DNA of 64,000 nt from Alligator mississippiensis (lineage: Eukaryota; Chordata; Crocodylia; Alligatoridae), in NCBI RefSeq assembly GCF_030867095.1, contig NC_081828.1, positions 139,001 through 203,000 on the forward strand. The letters run 5' to 3'. Both the position numbers and the translations under genes were made by a program. Positions 11,075 through 21,289 of the stretch are shown here, piece after piece; position 1 is the stretch's first letter, and the number at the start of each line of letters is the position of its first letter. Below the pieces are notes generated by a model that saw only the letters and a list, made by a program, of their open reading frames with translations, ran no database searches and had not been told where the DNA came from.

Positions 11075-11495
11075 AAGAAATTTTAACCAGTATAGGGTGG
11101 AGGTAACTGGGGCCAGTATAGCTGGGTAACTGGGACCAGGAAAGGGGGGGTGAGTTGGACCAGCCTAGCAGGGTACATGGGACCAGTAAAGGTGAAGGTA
11201 ATTGGGACCAGTCTAGCAGGGTAACTAAGATGAGGAAAGGTAGGGGTAATTGGGACCAGTGAAGTGGGGGGTGTAACTGGGACCAGTACAGCTGGGTAAT
11301 TGGGACAAGTTAAGGGGGGATATAACTGGGGCCAGTAGAGCTGGGTAATTGGGATCACTAAAGGTGGGGGTAACTGGGACCAGTAGAGCTTAGTAATTAG
11401 GACCAGTAAAGGGGGGGATAGCTGGGACAGGAAAACAGGGTAACTGGGACCAGTAACAGTTGGGGGGAACTGGGACCAGGGTGGCTGCAGATCCT
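11075..11495 (+). repeat. Minisatellite array 1 (ggtaactgggaccagta units)
   Basis: Alternating 19-38 bp units built on GGTAACTGGGACCAGTA followed by a G-rich spacer (aaggtggggg or gagct). About a dozen units are present with phase slips. A second array of the same units lies at 12,470-12,655. Confidence 0.9.
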
Positions 11496-11499
11496 CAGA

Positions 11500-12470
11500 A
11501 CTGCCTGTGTGGCCCACAGACCTGGCTTACACCCACATCCAGCACATTGAGGAGACAGTGGCAGCAGAGGGAGAGGAGGAGGGAAACAGGGAACGGAAAC
11601 AGATAAGCAGCTTCAAGTTGAGAAAAGCTAAAAGCCGGGGGGGGGGGGAAGGAGGCATTCTCCCCACTCTTCAGCAACCAGAGACGACCAGAGCAGGGTG
11701 CGGGGCCCGGAGCAAATCAGCCTGTGCACAGGCTCACCCCTAGACACAAGGAAGCTGGTGGCAGATCTGGCAGTGGGGGAGACCAGGAGAGGCTGCCAGA
11801 GGCTGTCAGGTAGGACAGGTTCACAGGGGCTGGGTTTTGGAAACAAGGATGAGTGGCTAACAAAACCGGCAGCTTGCAGAGATCAAAGTGCTCAACACCT
11901 CACCCAGGCACAGGGAGGGAGAATACTAAGTCTGTGTGCAGGGCCAGACCTAGCGGGGGCCAAATTGAAGTTACCACCCCAGGCCCCATGCTCTGGGGGG
12001 CCCTGTGGAGCCGGGTGGAGTGGCACACTGAGTGGGGCGGCACTGCCGCTGCAACAGAGTACGACTTTTATAGAAAGTGAGGTTGCAGCATTATTTCTGT
12101 GGAGTGGAGTGGAGTGGCAGTGCCGCTGGCTTCACGTCCAGCCATTAAGCACCACACCCACCCCGCCACCGAATCTCCTGCTAGCTTCCTTGCATCTGTG
12201 GGCACGGCCCTGCACAGGCTGATTTGCTCCGGTCCCCCACCCTGCTCGGGTCGTCTCTGTCTGTGGAGTCTGGCCCCTAGGATCCTGCGAGCCAAGGGGC
12301 AGGTCATTACTTTTGGAGGGTGCTCCCAGCAGTTAGAAGCAACAATGGCAGTCACCAGCGGTGTTACCGTAGGAGCAGGGCACGTGGATGATGTGCATCC
12401 AGGCAGAAGCCTAGGCAACTGCTGGTGCGATCTGCCCACTGAGTGTGTCAAAGGCAGAAACACAAGTAAA
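11500..12470. repeat. Long macro-repeat, copy 2, leader part (type B)
   Basis: Leader: cacattgaggagacagtggc, then acagataagcagcttcaa, then ggatgagtggctaacaaa, then ggtcattacttttggagggt, then the ggagcagggcacgtggatga segment. It holds an extra 12,000-12,240 segment with gcacactgagtggggcgg and repeated gtggagtgga. A minisatellite separates it from the exon-like block. Confidence 0.65.
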
Positions 12471-12654
12471 GCTGAGTAAGTAGGACCACCAAGGGGGTGG
12501 GGGGGATAAGTGGGACCAGTAAAGGTGGGAGTAACTGGGACCAGTCTAGCACAGTATCTGGGACGAGTAAAGGTGGGGGTAACTGGGACCAGTGAAGTGG
12601 GGGGGATAACTGGGGCCAGTAGAGCTGGGTAACTGGGACCAGTAAAGGTACTCA
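12470..12654 (+). repeat. Minisatellite array 2, same unit as 11,075-11,495
   Basis: Five or six units of the same ctgggaccagtaaaggtggg type. It sits exactly in front of the minus-strand donor site of copy 2. Confidence 0.85.
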
Positions 12655-12850
12655 CTTTCACCCATGGAGCCTTGGATGTTTCCAAGTCCTGCTCCTGTCA
12701 CTGCCGGCTCCAGGACGGGGCACGAGGAGGCGCCTGCGAGAGCGGCAGACCCACGTTAGACACTTTCATGCGAGCGAAATCGCGCGCACCGTCGACCGCA
12801 GAGCCGTGGACGAGACGACCCGTACGGGCCAACCAAGCGCATCCCCATGG
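12655..12850 (-). other. Exon-like block with donor site, long-repeat copy 2
   Basis: Minus-strand reading ends GAAA|GTGAGTACC, with the GT at 12,655-12,654. The GTGAGT core is intact although the exon side is changed from CAG to AAA. The block is shorter than in copies 1 and 4. The cgaaatcgcgcgcaccg and aggacggggcacgagg segments tie it to the others. Confidence 0.35.
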
Positions 12851-13830
12851 AGAGGTCTCCAGTCACCACACAAAATGACCAGTTTTCTATGCAAAAACCA
12901 TCACGTGCCCTCAAAAAAAGGTTTCCAAATCCCCACACCATTCACCTCACACACAATAACCATATTTCCTGACATTTCCCCAATCACCACACAATTTTCC
13001 ACAGGTTGCACAACACACAAGTCACATAAAACTCCCATTTCACTCTAAAATTACACCATTTTCCACGCACAAAATTAGCATATTTCCACACACAGTTCTG
13101 TAAGGAGTGACCTGAAACCACTACTCAAAGACGAAGCAGAAGAGAATGTTATGTGACGAATGCCCATCTGCAATGATAAGGAGGAGAGAGTCCTAGATAA
13201 AGGGGGCTTGAAAACAAAAGCAGAAGCAGGGTACTGGGTTAAAGTGCTCATTAAAATACTAAAAATCACGCCCCTAGGTGGGGAAGAAGTATGCTAATGA
13301 AACACACATGTATGTAAATGAGATACATGGCTAAAACACAGGTATAGAGACATGCTCAGTAAAGAACTTCTTGCGTCCCTCCTTTATAACCAATCAGCAA
13401 ACAAGCACGATTATGAAGGTTCAAAAACTCCTGTATAAAAGATGCTTAGAAATAGTAATCTGGTGTGCTTGGTACGTGAAATTATTCCGCTCGCACCTTT
13501 TATTGCTAGCAATAAACCTTCTTTGTACTTTCACCCCTGGTATCTTTATTGGCCTTTGCATACCGGGCACGATCCCAGACTTGAGCTGGGGCACAACAGT
13601 TTCACCAACTGTAACCAAATCACCAGTTTTCCACACAAGATCATCATGTTTTCCAAATAAGTCCTTTATCACCACACAGAATGACCCGTTTTCAAACGAA
13701 AACAAACAAAATACCACGTAATTCCACACATTTCCACAAAAAAAGTTCCCAAATCCCCGCAGAATTCTCCCGCTGTCCCCAGATTTGCCCAAACGTTTCC
13801 ATACAAACGCCTCCAAATCCCCACACAAAA
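12850..13830. repeat. A/C-rich tract, copy 2, split by an LTR
   Basis: Low-G plus strand with caccacacaaaatg, ccagttttcca and ggtttccaaatcccca units. It is interrupted between 13,099 and 13,598 by an inserted LTR and resumes with aaatcaccagttttccacac. Confidence 0.7.
13099..13598 (+). mobile_element. Solo LTR-like insertion, family Y
   Basis: A 500-bp LTR-type fossil beginning TGTAAGGAGTG and ending GGGGCACAACA. It has an ordered promoter and 3'-processing layout: aaccaatcag (CCAAT box, about 13,390), ctgtataaaag (TATA box, about 13,433) and gcaataaacc (polyadenylation signal, about 13,511). The A/C tract resumes on its far side, which shows insertion into the repeat. Flanking 5-mers (agttc, gtttc) agree only partly, so the duplication is not clean. 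No internal region is present. Confidence 0.65.
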
Positions 13831-13834
13831 TGGC

Positions 13835-14310
13835 GGGTTTTCCACCCCCCCCGCCACGAGCCCACGCACGTGCCCGCACAGCCCCACAGCCCCGCACCGG
13901 TGCAGACGACACCCCCCAATACCCGTCGCGGCCCTCCCGCCGTGGCACGAGGGCGGGCGGAGCCGGGCGCCCCCGGAAGCGGGAGCGGCAACACGGCGCA
14001 GGCGCGGGGCGAGCGGCGGAGGGCGCTGCCGGGCGGCGGCACCGCGCACAAACCCGCCCGCAGCGCCGCTGCGTCTGACAGGAGGACACGTGGAGCCGCT
14101 TCTGTCCCTGCCCCTGGCTGCAATGCGCGGCGTGACCACAGGAGAGCAGCACTGGGTCGGCCTCAGGAGCCTCCAGCGCCTCCCCGCTGCAGTGCCCGGC
14201 CTGAGCCACCGCGGGGCAGCACCGAGCGCGCTCTCCTCCTCTCCGCCTTCCAGCCCTGGCTGCGGCGCCGGGGGAAGCGCAGCACGGCGGCACCGACAAG
14301 AGCGTTTTCT
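13835..14310. promoter_or_regulatory. CpG island of long-repeat copy 2
   Basis: CpG-dense DNA starting with aaaatggcgggttttcc and cacgcacgtgcccgc, with cggcgcaggcgcgggg, cggcaccgcgcacaaaccc and two CTCF-like sites (14,136 and 14,205). It matches the island at 36,140-36,640. Long open frames on both strands look incidental to the composition. Confidence 0.6.
14136..14149 (+). promoter_or_regulatory. CTCF-like site (CCACAGGAGAGCAG)
   Basis: Similar to the vertebrate CTCF core CCASYAGRKGGCRS, with mismatches. It is preceded by ggctgcaatgcgcgg, as at 15,823, 16,737, 18,067 and 38,507. Confidence 0.35.
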
Positions 14311-14329
14311 TTTTTCCTAATACTCTACA

Positions 14330-14960
14330 GGGGTGCACACCATACCTACGGTATATGTTTGAATTCCACACATGAATATGTAGTTATATACAAACATAAT
14401 TATAAGTGCATACCTCTGTTTCCCTTTTAGATAGAAACACCCACAATGAAACAGTAATAGGATTACTATGTTCATTACGGTATGTATTCTGCGCGTGCGC
14501 GCGCACACACTGTATACACATACGCACACACCTCTGTTACATGCATTGCTGTAGTTACAAGTCAGTAGTCAACGAATAATACCGACGCTTGAAACCCCTG
14601 TTCTCAACATGGTAGTTATTTGACAGCAAGGATCTCCAACTCTCCACTTCAATAGATTTCTTACAATAGGGTTTTTTTTTTAATTTCTTTTTACCTTTAA
14701 AAAAGGGAATTTCCGTGCAAATCGTGACAGCAACGACACACCTCAGAGCAGAGCCCAATAGGCGGCATCAGCCGGCTTCTGGCACAGGGTGAAGAGCAGG
14801 TCACACCAGCCCCCTGCTGACACCTGATACTATTTTAGTAGGGTTCAGTGTCATCTCTAGGATTTCAGGGTTTCCTGGCAGTGTTTAGTGAACAACCGCG
14901 GGTTTTCCTTTTCTCATCTCTACAAAGGGAAATCCAATATTGCTTGTGTTGCTAACGCCA
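14330..14960. repeat. T-module 1 (AT-rich spacer of the type B array)
   Basis: Starts with a CA/CG dinucleotide-rich stretch (tattctgcgcgtgcgcgcg, then acacacac), then ccccTGTTCTCAAcat, ggatctccaactctccac, gaacaaccgcgggttttcc and aagggaaatcc. The same series recurs at 16,980-17,400, 37,140-37,440 and 38,640-39,120, so it separates promoter modules. Confidence 0.6.
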
Positions 14961-15544
14961 ACCTCAGAGGAGAGCCTGACAGGCCCCGTGCCGTGGGGAA
15001 CGGAGTCTCCCGCACGACCCGCCGTGGTTGCCAGAACAGCTGCCGCAGCGCTCCGGGCCCGCCCGCGTGTCCTGGCCCGCAGCGGGACGTGGGCTCCGCG
15101 CACTGGGCAGTGGGTAGACAAACAGCTGACCGGTGCCGCTGTGCATCGGAGTCGGACCAATCGGCACACGGAAGACTGCTGACCCCTCTCAAGATTCCCC
15201 GGCAGCCAATGAACTGCAGACAAGGAGGGCGTGCTTCTTGGCCCGCCTCCAACGGCAGAGACCAATCAGAGAGAAGACGAGCGGTGGAGCCCTGACCCCG
15301 CCCATGAGGCAACTCCACCCAATCGCCACTTCCTTCCAGATGGCCAATGAAAACCCGAGCCTCCGTTCCCGGCCCTTCTGCGCTCCCCCGTCCGGGGATC
15401 CATGGCCCTTAAATCGTGCGTCTGCCCCGAGGAGCGCGAACGCGGCCTGCGGTCACCGCTCTAGTTACGCCCCGAGCGAGGCCCTTTTTCTTCTCTCTCT
15501 GCCTTTATTTCCCGCCTGCCTGAGTTACAGGTGCGCGGCGGGAG

Positions 15545-15576
<32 letters not shown>

Positions 15577-15600
15577 GCCCTCATCTCTTCATTGCAAAGC
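14960..15600 (+). promoter_or_regulatory. CCAAT-quintet promoter-like module P1
   Basis: Five CCAAT boxes at 15,157, 15,206, 15,262, 15,319 and 15,344 (spacing 49, 56, 57, 25). GC-box-like ccccgccca lies between them, followed by cccttaaatcg (TATA-like, about 15,408) and a pyrimidine tract ctttttcttctctctctgcc (15,483-15,502) resembling a 5'TOP start. Upstream is a conserved CpG-rich segment (cgcacgacccgccgtggttg). Modules at 16,070, 17,525, 36,655 and 37,804 keep the order and nearly the spacing. NF-Y is the expected CCAAT binder. Direction is inferred from the box-to-tract order. Confidence 0.6.
15550..15577. repeat. (CT)n microsatellite
   Basis: Fourteen CT units lying within the pyrimidine-rich part of promoter module P1. 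Confidence 0.95.
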
Positions 15601-15822
15601 CCAGATTGAAGCGCAGGGGAGTAGCACAGGGCAGGCTTTTATTTTCTCTGTATTTAATCGTGGCTACTACGCAGAAGCTGAAACGCAGTGGGGGCGGCAC
15701 GGAGCCGGCTTTGTTGCGGGTCCTTATCTCCAGGCTCCAGGCCCCGCTCCTGCCCCCACGCGGGGAGCGCGGAGCCGGTTTGGGTTCCTGCCCGGGTCTG
15801 CAGGCGGCAATGCCCGGTGCGG

Positions 15823-15836
15823 CCACAGGAGGGCGC
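15823..15836 (+). promoter_or_regulatory. CTCF-like site (CCACAGGAGGGCGC)
   Basis: About 12 of 14 positions fit CCASYAGRKGGCRS. It lies between modules P1 and P2 and is preceded by ggcaatgcccggtgcgg. Confidence 0.4.
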
Positions 15837-15889
15837 CTCTGAGCAGCGATTTTTCTCCGCCTCCACGTGCTGGGTCCAGGCCCGGATGG

Positions 15890-16520
15890 GACCGCGGGAG
15901 AGCCTCGAAGTTCCCGCGCAGTGGGGAACGCCGTCTCCCGCACGGCCCGCCGCGGTTGCCAGAACAGCCTGTCGCAGCGCTGCGGGACCGGTCCGGTGTC
16001 CGGGCCTGCAGCGGACCCGGCAGCAGACAGACAAGCAGCTAAACGGGGCCTCTGAGGATCGGAGTCGGACCAATCGGCACCTAGAAACGTGCACACCACC
16101 CACAGTTCCCGGGCAGCCAATCAGAATGCGAACCGGTGGGGACGGGCTTCTGGGCCCGCCCTCTCCTAGAAAAGCCAATTAGAGTGAAGAAGGGCGGGGT
16201 GGCCCTGACCCCGCCCATTCGGCCTCTCCACCCAATCGCCTCACTCCTCAAAGTGGCCAATGAAAACTCGTACCTCCGATCCCGGCCCTGCCGCGCTCCC
16301 CGGCCCAGAATCACTTCCTCGTAAATCGTGTGTCCGCCGCGGCCGCGGTCACTGCTCTATTTACGCCCCGAGCCAGCGCGGCCTTTTTTCCTCTTCTCTC
16401 TCTGCTTTATCTGCCGCCTGCGACGTGCTGCAAGACCCACAGCCCGGAGGCACCGAGCCCCTCTCTCTCTCTGTCTCGGCCCTTGTCGCCCGGCAGCAAT
16501 GCCCGCTGTGCGGCACAGCA
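15890..16520 (+). promoter_or_regulatory. CCAAT-quintet promoter-like module P2
   Basis: CCAAT boxes at 16,070, 16,117, 16,175, 16,232 and 16,257 (spacing 47, 58, 57, 25), GC boxes gggcgg and ccccgccc, and a pyrimidine tract at 16,382-16,405. It is a tandem neighbour of P1, about 913 bp away. The upstream segment cgcacggcccgccgcggttg matches P1. Confidence 0.6.
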
Positions 16521-16736
16521 CGGCACGGCACGGCAGCACCGGCCTGTTTTTATTTCTCCGGTTGAATTTCCTGGCTGCCGTGCCCAGTGCGAAGCTCCGG
16601 ACCGCGGCACCGGGCCGGTTTTGTGCCGTGCCAGGATCCCCGGGCCGCGAAGCCCCGGTAGAAAAGCGCAGGCGGCACCGACCGTTTAACCCCTTCTTAT
16701 CCGCCCGTCTCTCCTGGCTGCAACGCGGAGCGCGAG

Positions 16737-16750
16737 CCACAGGAGGGCAG
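16737..16750 (+). promoter_or_regulatory. CTCF-like site (CCACAGGAGGGCAG)
   Basis: Good but imperfect match to the CTCF core, preceded by ggctgcaacgcggagcg as in the other copies. Confidence 0.4.
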
Positions 16751-16834
16751 CACTGAGAGGAGTCCTTTAATACTCTAGGGATGGATGCCTGACACGCCCC
16801 TTATGTGTCCAGTACCTGCTGCAGCGTCCTTAGC

Positions 16835-16973
16835 CTGACGAAGGGTTTTTGAACCCGAAAGCTTGCTTAATAAATATTCTCCAACCATTTGGGTTGGTCT
16901 AATAAAAGATATCAAATTCACCCAAGGAACCTTGTCTGCCTATATCCTTAGACCAACACGGCTACAACCTAAA
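16835..16973 (+). mobile_element. Dispersed sauropsid repeat (ACACGGCTACAAC type)
   Basis: Contains tgaacccgaaagcttgc, ttgggttggtctaataaaag, then ccttagaccaacacggctac. I associate this with a repeat widespread in crocodilians, with relatives in turtles (gactaacacggctac). It has a short inverted pair ggttggtcta / tagaccaac. Family name not assigned. A second copy lies at 38,790-38,906. Confidence 0.6.
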
Positions 16974-16979
16974 ACCCTA

Positions 16980-17400
16980 GTACCTGTCCATACACATATA
17001 TATTGAGATGCAACCGTCGTGGTATTTGAATACCTAAAGCGATTTCCCTTGTTTCAGACAGAGAGAGGGACTTAGAAACAGGATCACTATGCATCTTATG
17101 GCACGTATTCTGCACACACATTATGTGAGCATCTGTGTACACACACATAATTATTAGACGCATCTCTGTACAGTTTCAAGTTCACGAAAGTAACTACGCA
17201 ATGAAGACCACTGCCACTTCAATCCCCCCTCCTCCATGTTTTATTATTTTACACGAAGAATACCAGACTCCGCACTAGAACCGAAGTGACGTCCTGCAGT
17301 GTTTACTAAACAACCACGGGCTTTCCTTCCATTTCTCTTAAACAAATGGGAAAGTCCGTGCAAATATAGCTAGCAACATATACCACTGAACAGAGTCACA
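16980..17400. repeat. T-module 2
   Basis: Repeats the T-module order: atgcatcttatggcacgtat, tattctgcacacacatt, ccactgccacttcaatcccc, gtttactaaacaaccacggg and aaatgggaaagtccgtgcaa. The CA/CG run seen in T-module 1 has decayed here. Confidence 0.6.
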
Positions 17401-17790
17401 TGGGACCGGAAGCAGGGCACGAGGGCTCGGGCAAAGCGGGGCTGGGCCGGGCCGGGTCTTCCGCTGCCCTCGGCACACCCCCGCGCCGGCCAGCTGAAAA
17501 TCTCCCCAGGGCATCCGAGTCGGACCAATCGGCACGCGGAGCAGAGAGCCCCTCACTAATGCCTGACAGCTAATCAGAGCTCCTGGACCCGCCTCTTTCA
17601 GCAGAGGCCAATCAGGACGAAGCAAGGCGGGCTGGCAATGACTCCACCCACACAACCCTCCCACCCAATGGCTGCACGGCCCAAGCGCCCGGCGGGAACA
17701 TAAGGCTCCGGTCGCTGCTCTAGCGACTGCTCGAGCGAGCGAGGCCTTTTCTCTTCTTCTCTCTCTGCCTTCACCTCCCGCCTGCCTGCG
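17400..17790 (+). promoter_or_regulatory. CCAAT promoter-like module P3 (one box decayed)
   Basis: CCAAT at 17,525, 17,608 and 17,665. The second box of the quintet is changed to CTAAT near 17,570. The pyrimidine tract is at 17,744-17,770. It follows T-module 2. Confidence 0.55.
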
Positions 17791-17799
17791 CTACAGCTG

Positions 17800-18200
17800 C
17801 GGGGCCGGAGCCGCTCTCTCTGCCCTCATCTCTCGGGTGTAAAGCCCGGTTTGAACCCTAGGGAGTAGCACACGGCAGGTTTTTCTTTTCTCTGGCTTTA
17901 AAGCCTGGCTGCTCGGCGCAGGTCGAAGGGCAGGGAGGGCGGGACGGAGCCGGCTTTGTTCCTGGCCCTTGTCTTCGGGCTCCAAGCCCCACGCCAGCCC
18001 CAGGCGGGCAGCGCGGAGCCAGCTTGGGTGCCTGCCCGGGTCTCCCCGCCGCAATGCCCGGCGCGGCCACAGGAGGGCGGCTCTGAGCAGGGCTTTTTCT
18101 GCGCCTTCACGCGCTGGGTCAAGGCCCCGACTGGACCACCGCAGGGCAGCACCGAGCAGCAGGTTGGTCTCCCCTCCTCAACACCGATTGCGAGGCAGGA
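17800..18200. repeat. Inter-promoter segment with CTCF-like site at 18,067
   Basis: Shares cccatcatctc-gg-tgtaaagccc, gggagtagcacacggcaggt, ccgcaatgcccggcgcggcc and CCACAGGAGGGCGG (18,067-18,080) with 15,590-15,850 and 38,225-38,530. It is the downstream part of the promoter module, not a gene. Confidence 0.55.
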
Positions 18201-18489
18201 GCCGAACGCAGCGCAGAAGCGACGTGCGCGGGGTGCAGGCGGGTCCTCATGCATCCCTCGAGTGTGGCGGTGCACCCCCTGCAAAAAGGGGTCCACGATT
18301 GCCCTCGGCCGCTGCCGCCGCTCTTGGAGGTAAGTGGTGGGGAGCTGGGGAGGAAGTGAGGCCCCCATCAGGAGGCAGGGAGTTGGGCAGGGCTGGGGCT
18401 GCAGCCCAGCTTGGCAGTGCATGGGGCCAGGGGCTGCAGTCTGTGGCTGCAAGGCCCTGGTGGGGAGCAGGAAGGATGGGTGGGGCCGG

Positions 18490-19140
18490 CTGGCTCCCCA
18501 CGGCTGCGCACATTCCTGGAGGGCAGTGGGGACCCGTGCCCCCAGACCTGTCTGTGGGGCAGGAGTGGCACCAGTGAGGAGCGCAACCCTGCACCGCTAC
18601 CCCCACGCATGCACTGGACATGTTGCCAGAACAGGGCGGAGGTCATAGTGGCAAGCAGCTTCCCTGTGTGGCTCTGCTGTTCCTTGCCATGCCAGGTTGC
18701 ACCCACCAGGCTGCAGAGGCCCCGGGGGGAGGATACCAGGGTGGGAGCACACGGCCACCCTGAGCACAGATCTAATGGGCAGGAGTCCCCGCTGCACCCC
18801 AGGAGTGCACACAGGAGCGGGGAGCTGGCCTCACCACCTGCCCAGTCCCACAGCAGACAGGGAGCAGGCGGGAACCCGGCTCCGTGCTCTGCTCCACCGC
18901 AGCAGCCACAGCCTCCTCCCGGGGGCAAGAGGCATAGTCCTGGCAGCTCGGGCCTCCCTCCGGCATGGCTGGCAGGACTAAGGGCACCAGCAGGGCTGGC
19001 AAGCATGGGGGAGGGGGATGGGATGGACTGAGGGGCACAAGCCAGCGTTTCATTGTAGTAACAGGAAAAGGCAGGTTATAATTTCAAGGATTTTAATCAG
19101 AGAATTGGCAATTTTGTTTTTTTAACAGAGAAAACCAGGA
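18490..19140 (-). repeat. GC-rich dispersed repeat, inverted relative to 34,110-34,540
   Basis: The reverse complement of this block aligns with 34,110-34,540: tgccggagggag, agctgccagg, ctgctgtggg and the flanking tcctggttt-type / aattctctgat segment. It holds no recognised gene; open frames here are compositional. Confidence 0.5.
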
Positions 19141-19590
19141 ACCCTAGTAATAAATAAAATAATTGCTACTTTCCAAGAATTCTGGCTCTAAACTTGCAAA
19201 ACTCCCCCGATCATAAAGGGGCCATAGTCTTGTCTATCAAAAGACTAAACAGTACCTGGTTCTTTCTAACATGCCTCACTGATTAAAAACCCCTCTATTT
19301 AAAGGGTCCCATCGCACACAGGTGAAACTGTATATAGGAAGATCATCTTCTAAACTCCAGGTGATGCCAGTGCCCAGCAGCAATGGGCACAAGTGCAGCA
19401 CTGGATATGCTGAGATCAGTCAAGGACACCCTCAGTTAAAAACTTACCGCTAGTAGCTAAGAAGAAAAAAAAAAAAAGTACATTCTTCCCCCATTCATAC
19501 TCTCAGAAGCAATATCTGGGAATTATTATCTTGAATGGTTATCCTTAGGTGTCAAACAAGGCCCCTCAATGCAGAACTATATTCTGTGAC
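19085..19590. repeat. Dispersed duplicate, right member (pairs with 3,255-3,770)
   Basis: See the left member. This copy carries an A13 run near 19,465. Its far end leads, after a CR1 fragment and a hAT, into long-repeat copy 3, as the left member leads into copy 1. Confidence 0.7.
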
Positions 19591-19944
19591 TGCTAAAGTG
19601 CCAAGGGTCTGTTGTAGCCCATGGCAAGGACCTCTTTTTTGCTAGGCTACATTCCACAACATTACTCCTCCCTCCAGATGCTCTGATCCCAGAAGCAGCT
19701 CAGTCTAAAAACGCCAAGAGGAGCTTGGCAGAAAAGTTTCAAGGGAGTAGGGATGTATAGTCCAATAATGACACCCACTGCTCATGAGGCAACTTCAGGA
19801 AGGAACTATGGTCCCAGGCCACGACTCAGTTTCCCTGCTCTCTACTCAAAGGGCCTACCTCTGTATTCTCTGCTGTATGTAGCTACTCTTGGCAAACGTG
19901 CCTGATTAGTAATGTCCCAATAATCTGGTGTACATTTTATGGAG

Positions 19945-20275
19945 GTTTCAGTTGGTAGGGTCGGAAGGGACCTGAGCAGATCATCAAGTCTGACACCCTG
20001 CCATGGCAGGAAAGAGTACTGGGGTCAAACGAAGTGAAGTAGCGCCTCCTGATGTCTAGTCTAAATGTACCCTCTGCCAGCTTGTGACGGTTATTTCTAG
20101 TGACTCCTGGCAGTGCTCGGGGGAACAGGGACTCCCCCAGTGCCTGCTGGTCCCCTCTGACTAGTTTGCAAATGGCCACTAGATCCCCCCTCAGCCTTCT
20201 CTTGTGGAGGCTGAACAGGTTCAGGTACTTGCTTTGGTTCTCTTGTACTTCTCCAGACATCCTGGGTGTAACACC
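19945..20275 (-). mobile_element. CR1 LINE fragment, 3' end
   Basis: The minus strand encodes the CR1 ORF2 C-terminus (LFSLHKRRLRGDLVAICK, then VRGDQQALGESLFPRALPG, then FRLDIRRRYFTSFD) followed by the 3' untranslated signature that reads ggtcggaagggacctgagca on the plus strand. Only about 330 bp remain. It matches the same CR1 subfamily as 53,735-54,685 (GESLFPR-LPGVTRNN). Confidence 0.85.
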
Positions 20276-20290
20276 TGCATCCCATTATAC

Positions 20291-20823
20291 CAGAGGTGGG
20301 CAAAATACAGCTCGGAGGCCGGATCTGGCCTGTAGAGGGACTCTGTTTGGCCTGTGGTGGGTCCCTTGGTCCTACCTGACCCAGGCACCATCCAGGCCAT
20401 GGCGCATCCCGCCACCCCCTGGCCATGCAGCAGGGCAACCTAGGTGGGGACTCCAGGCAGCTGCAGCAAGAAGGGCTTGGCCAGGGCAAGGAGTGGCCAT
20501 GTTTCTCCCATGTTGGAGCAGCAGCTTCTGTCCTGCTGCTGCCACTCCTCAGCATGGGCAGGTGGTCCGAAACAGGTGCAAGGAGGGCTGTGGTCACGGG
20601 TCTGTACGCAGGTTCCGGCTGGTCTACCCTGGCCAGGGTGAGTCGGGAGTGGGCATGGGGCAGGCCAGGGTCAGGGCTGGGACTGTGCAGTATTGGCAAT
20701 GGCAGGGAGAAGAAATAGGGGACACAGACTCCAAACTTCAGGGTGTGGGGGTGCTGACCAGCCCGCTGCAGCTCCCCAGAACTGCTTATGAGGCCCACAG
20801 GCCCAAATACTTGTCCACTCCTG
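20291..20823. mobile_element. hAT-type non-autonomous DNA transposon
   Basis: Terminal inverted repeats CAGAGGTGGGCAAAATAC (left) and, read inward from the right, CAGGAGTGGACAAGTATTTG. The flanking 8-mers cattatac and ggttagac agree at five of eight positions, so the duplication is old or doubtful. Right-end relatives lie at 32,384-32,596 and, decayed, before 11,520, each directly before the long-repeat leader. This end may therefore have been duplicated together with the long repeat. Confidence 0.6.
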
Positions 20824-20834
20824 GGTTAGACCAA

Positions 20835-21289
20835 AGCCCAGTGCAGACAGGAGACAATGGCAGCACAGGCAGAGGAGAAGGGAGAAGGGAAACTGAAACA
20901 GATAAATAGCTTAAAGCTGACAGAAGCAAAGAGCAGGGGATCAAGGAAGCATTCTCCCCCACATCCCCTACAACTCACTAAAGGAAGCTGGGAAACTGGT
21001 ACAGCTCTGCTGCAGACTGAAACACAAGGCATTTCATGGGAAGCCTTCAGAGGAAGGATGAAACTAGGAGAGGCTGACAGGCTGTCAGGTAGGACAGTCA
21101 TAGGGGCTGGTTGTTAAGCACATAAGGATGAGTGGCTAACAAGGCCTGAAGCTTGCAGAGATCAAAGACATTCACACCTCACCCATGTGCTGAGAAAGAG
21201 AATACAAAGTCTGTGGGGTCTGGGCCCCCAGTGTCCAGCAAGCCAAAGGGCAGGTAGCTGCTTTTGCAGGGTGCTACAAGCAGTTAGAG
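20835..21289. repeat. Long macro-repeat, copy 3, leader part (type A)
   Basis: Order: caatggcagcacaggcagag, aaacagataaatagctt, gcattctccccc, agaggctgacaggctg, aggatgagtggctaac, gcttgcagagatcaaag and gtgctacaagcagttagag. It is broken exactly at cagttagag by the hAT at 21,290 and resumes at 22,519. Confidence 0.75.

Noticed and set aside
11083-11517. A 144-codon frame with VPVTP/YPALL repeats
   Set aside because: It is the translated minisatellite, whose units keep a frame only by unit length.
13421-14371. A 316-codon minus-strand open frame
   Set aside because: It crosses an LTR, the A/C-rich tract and a CpG island, three unrelated pieces. Peptide composition simply follows base composition.
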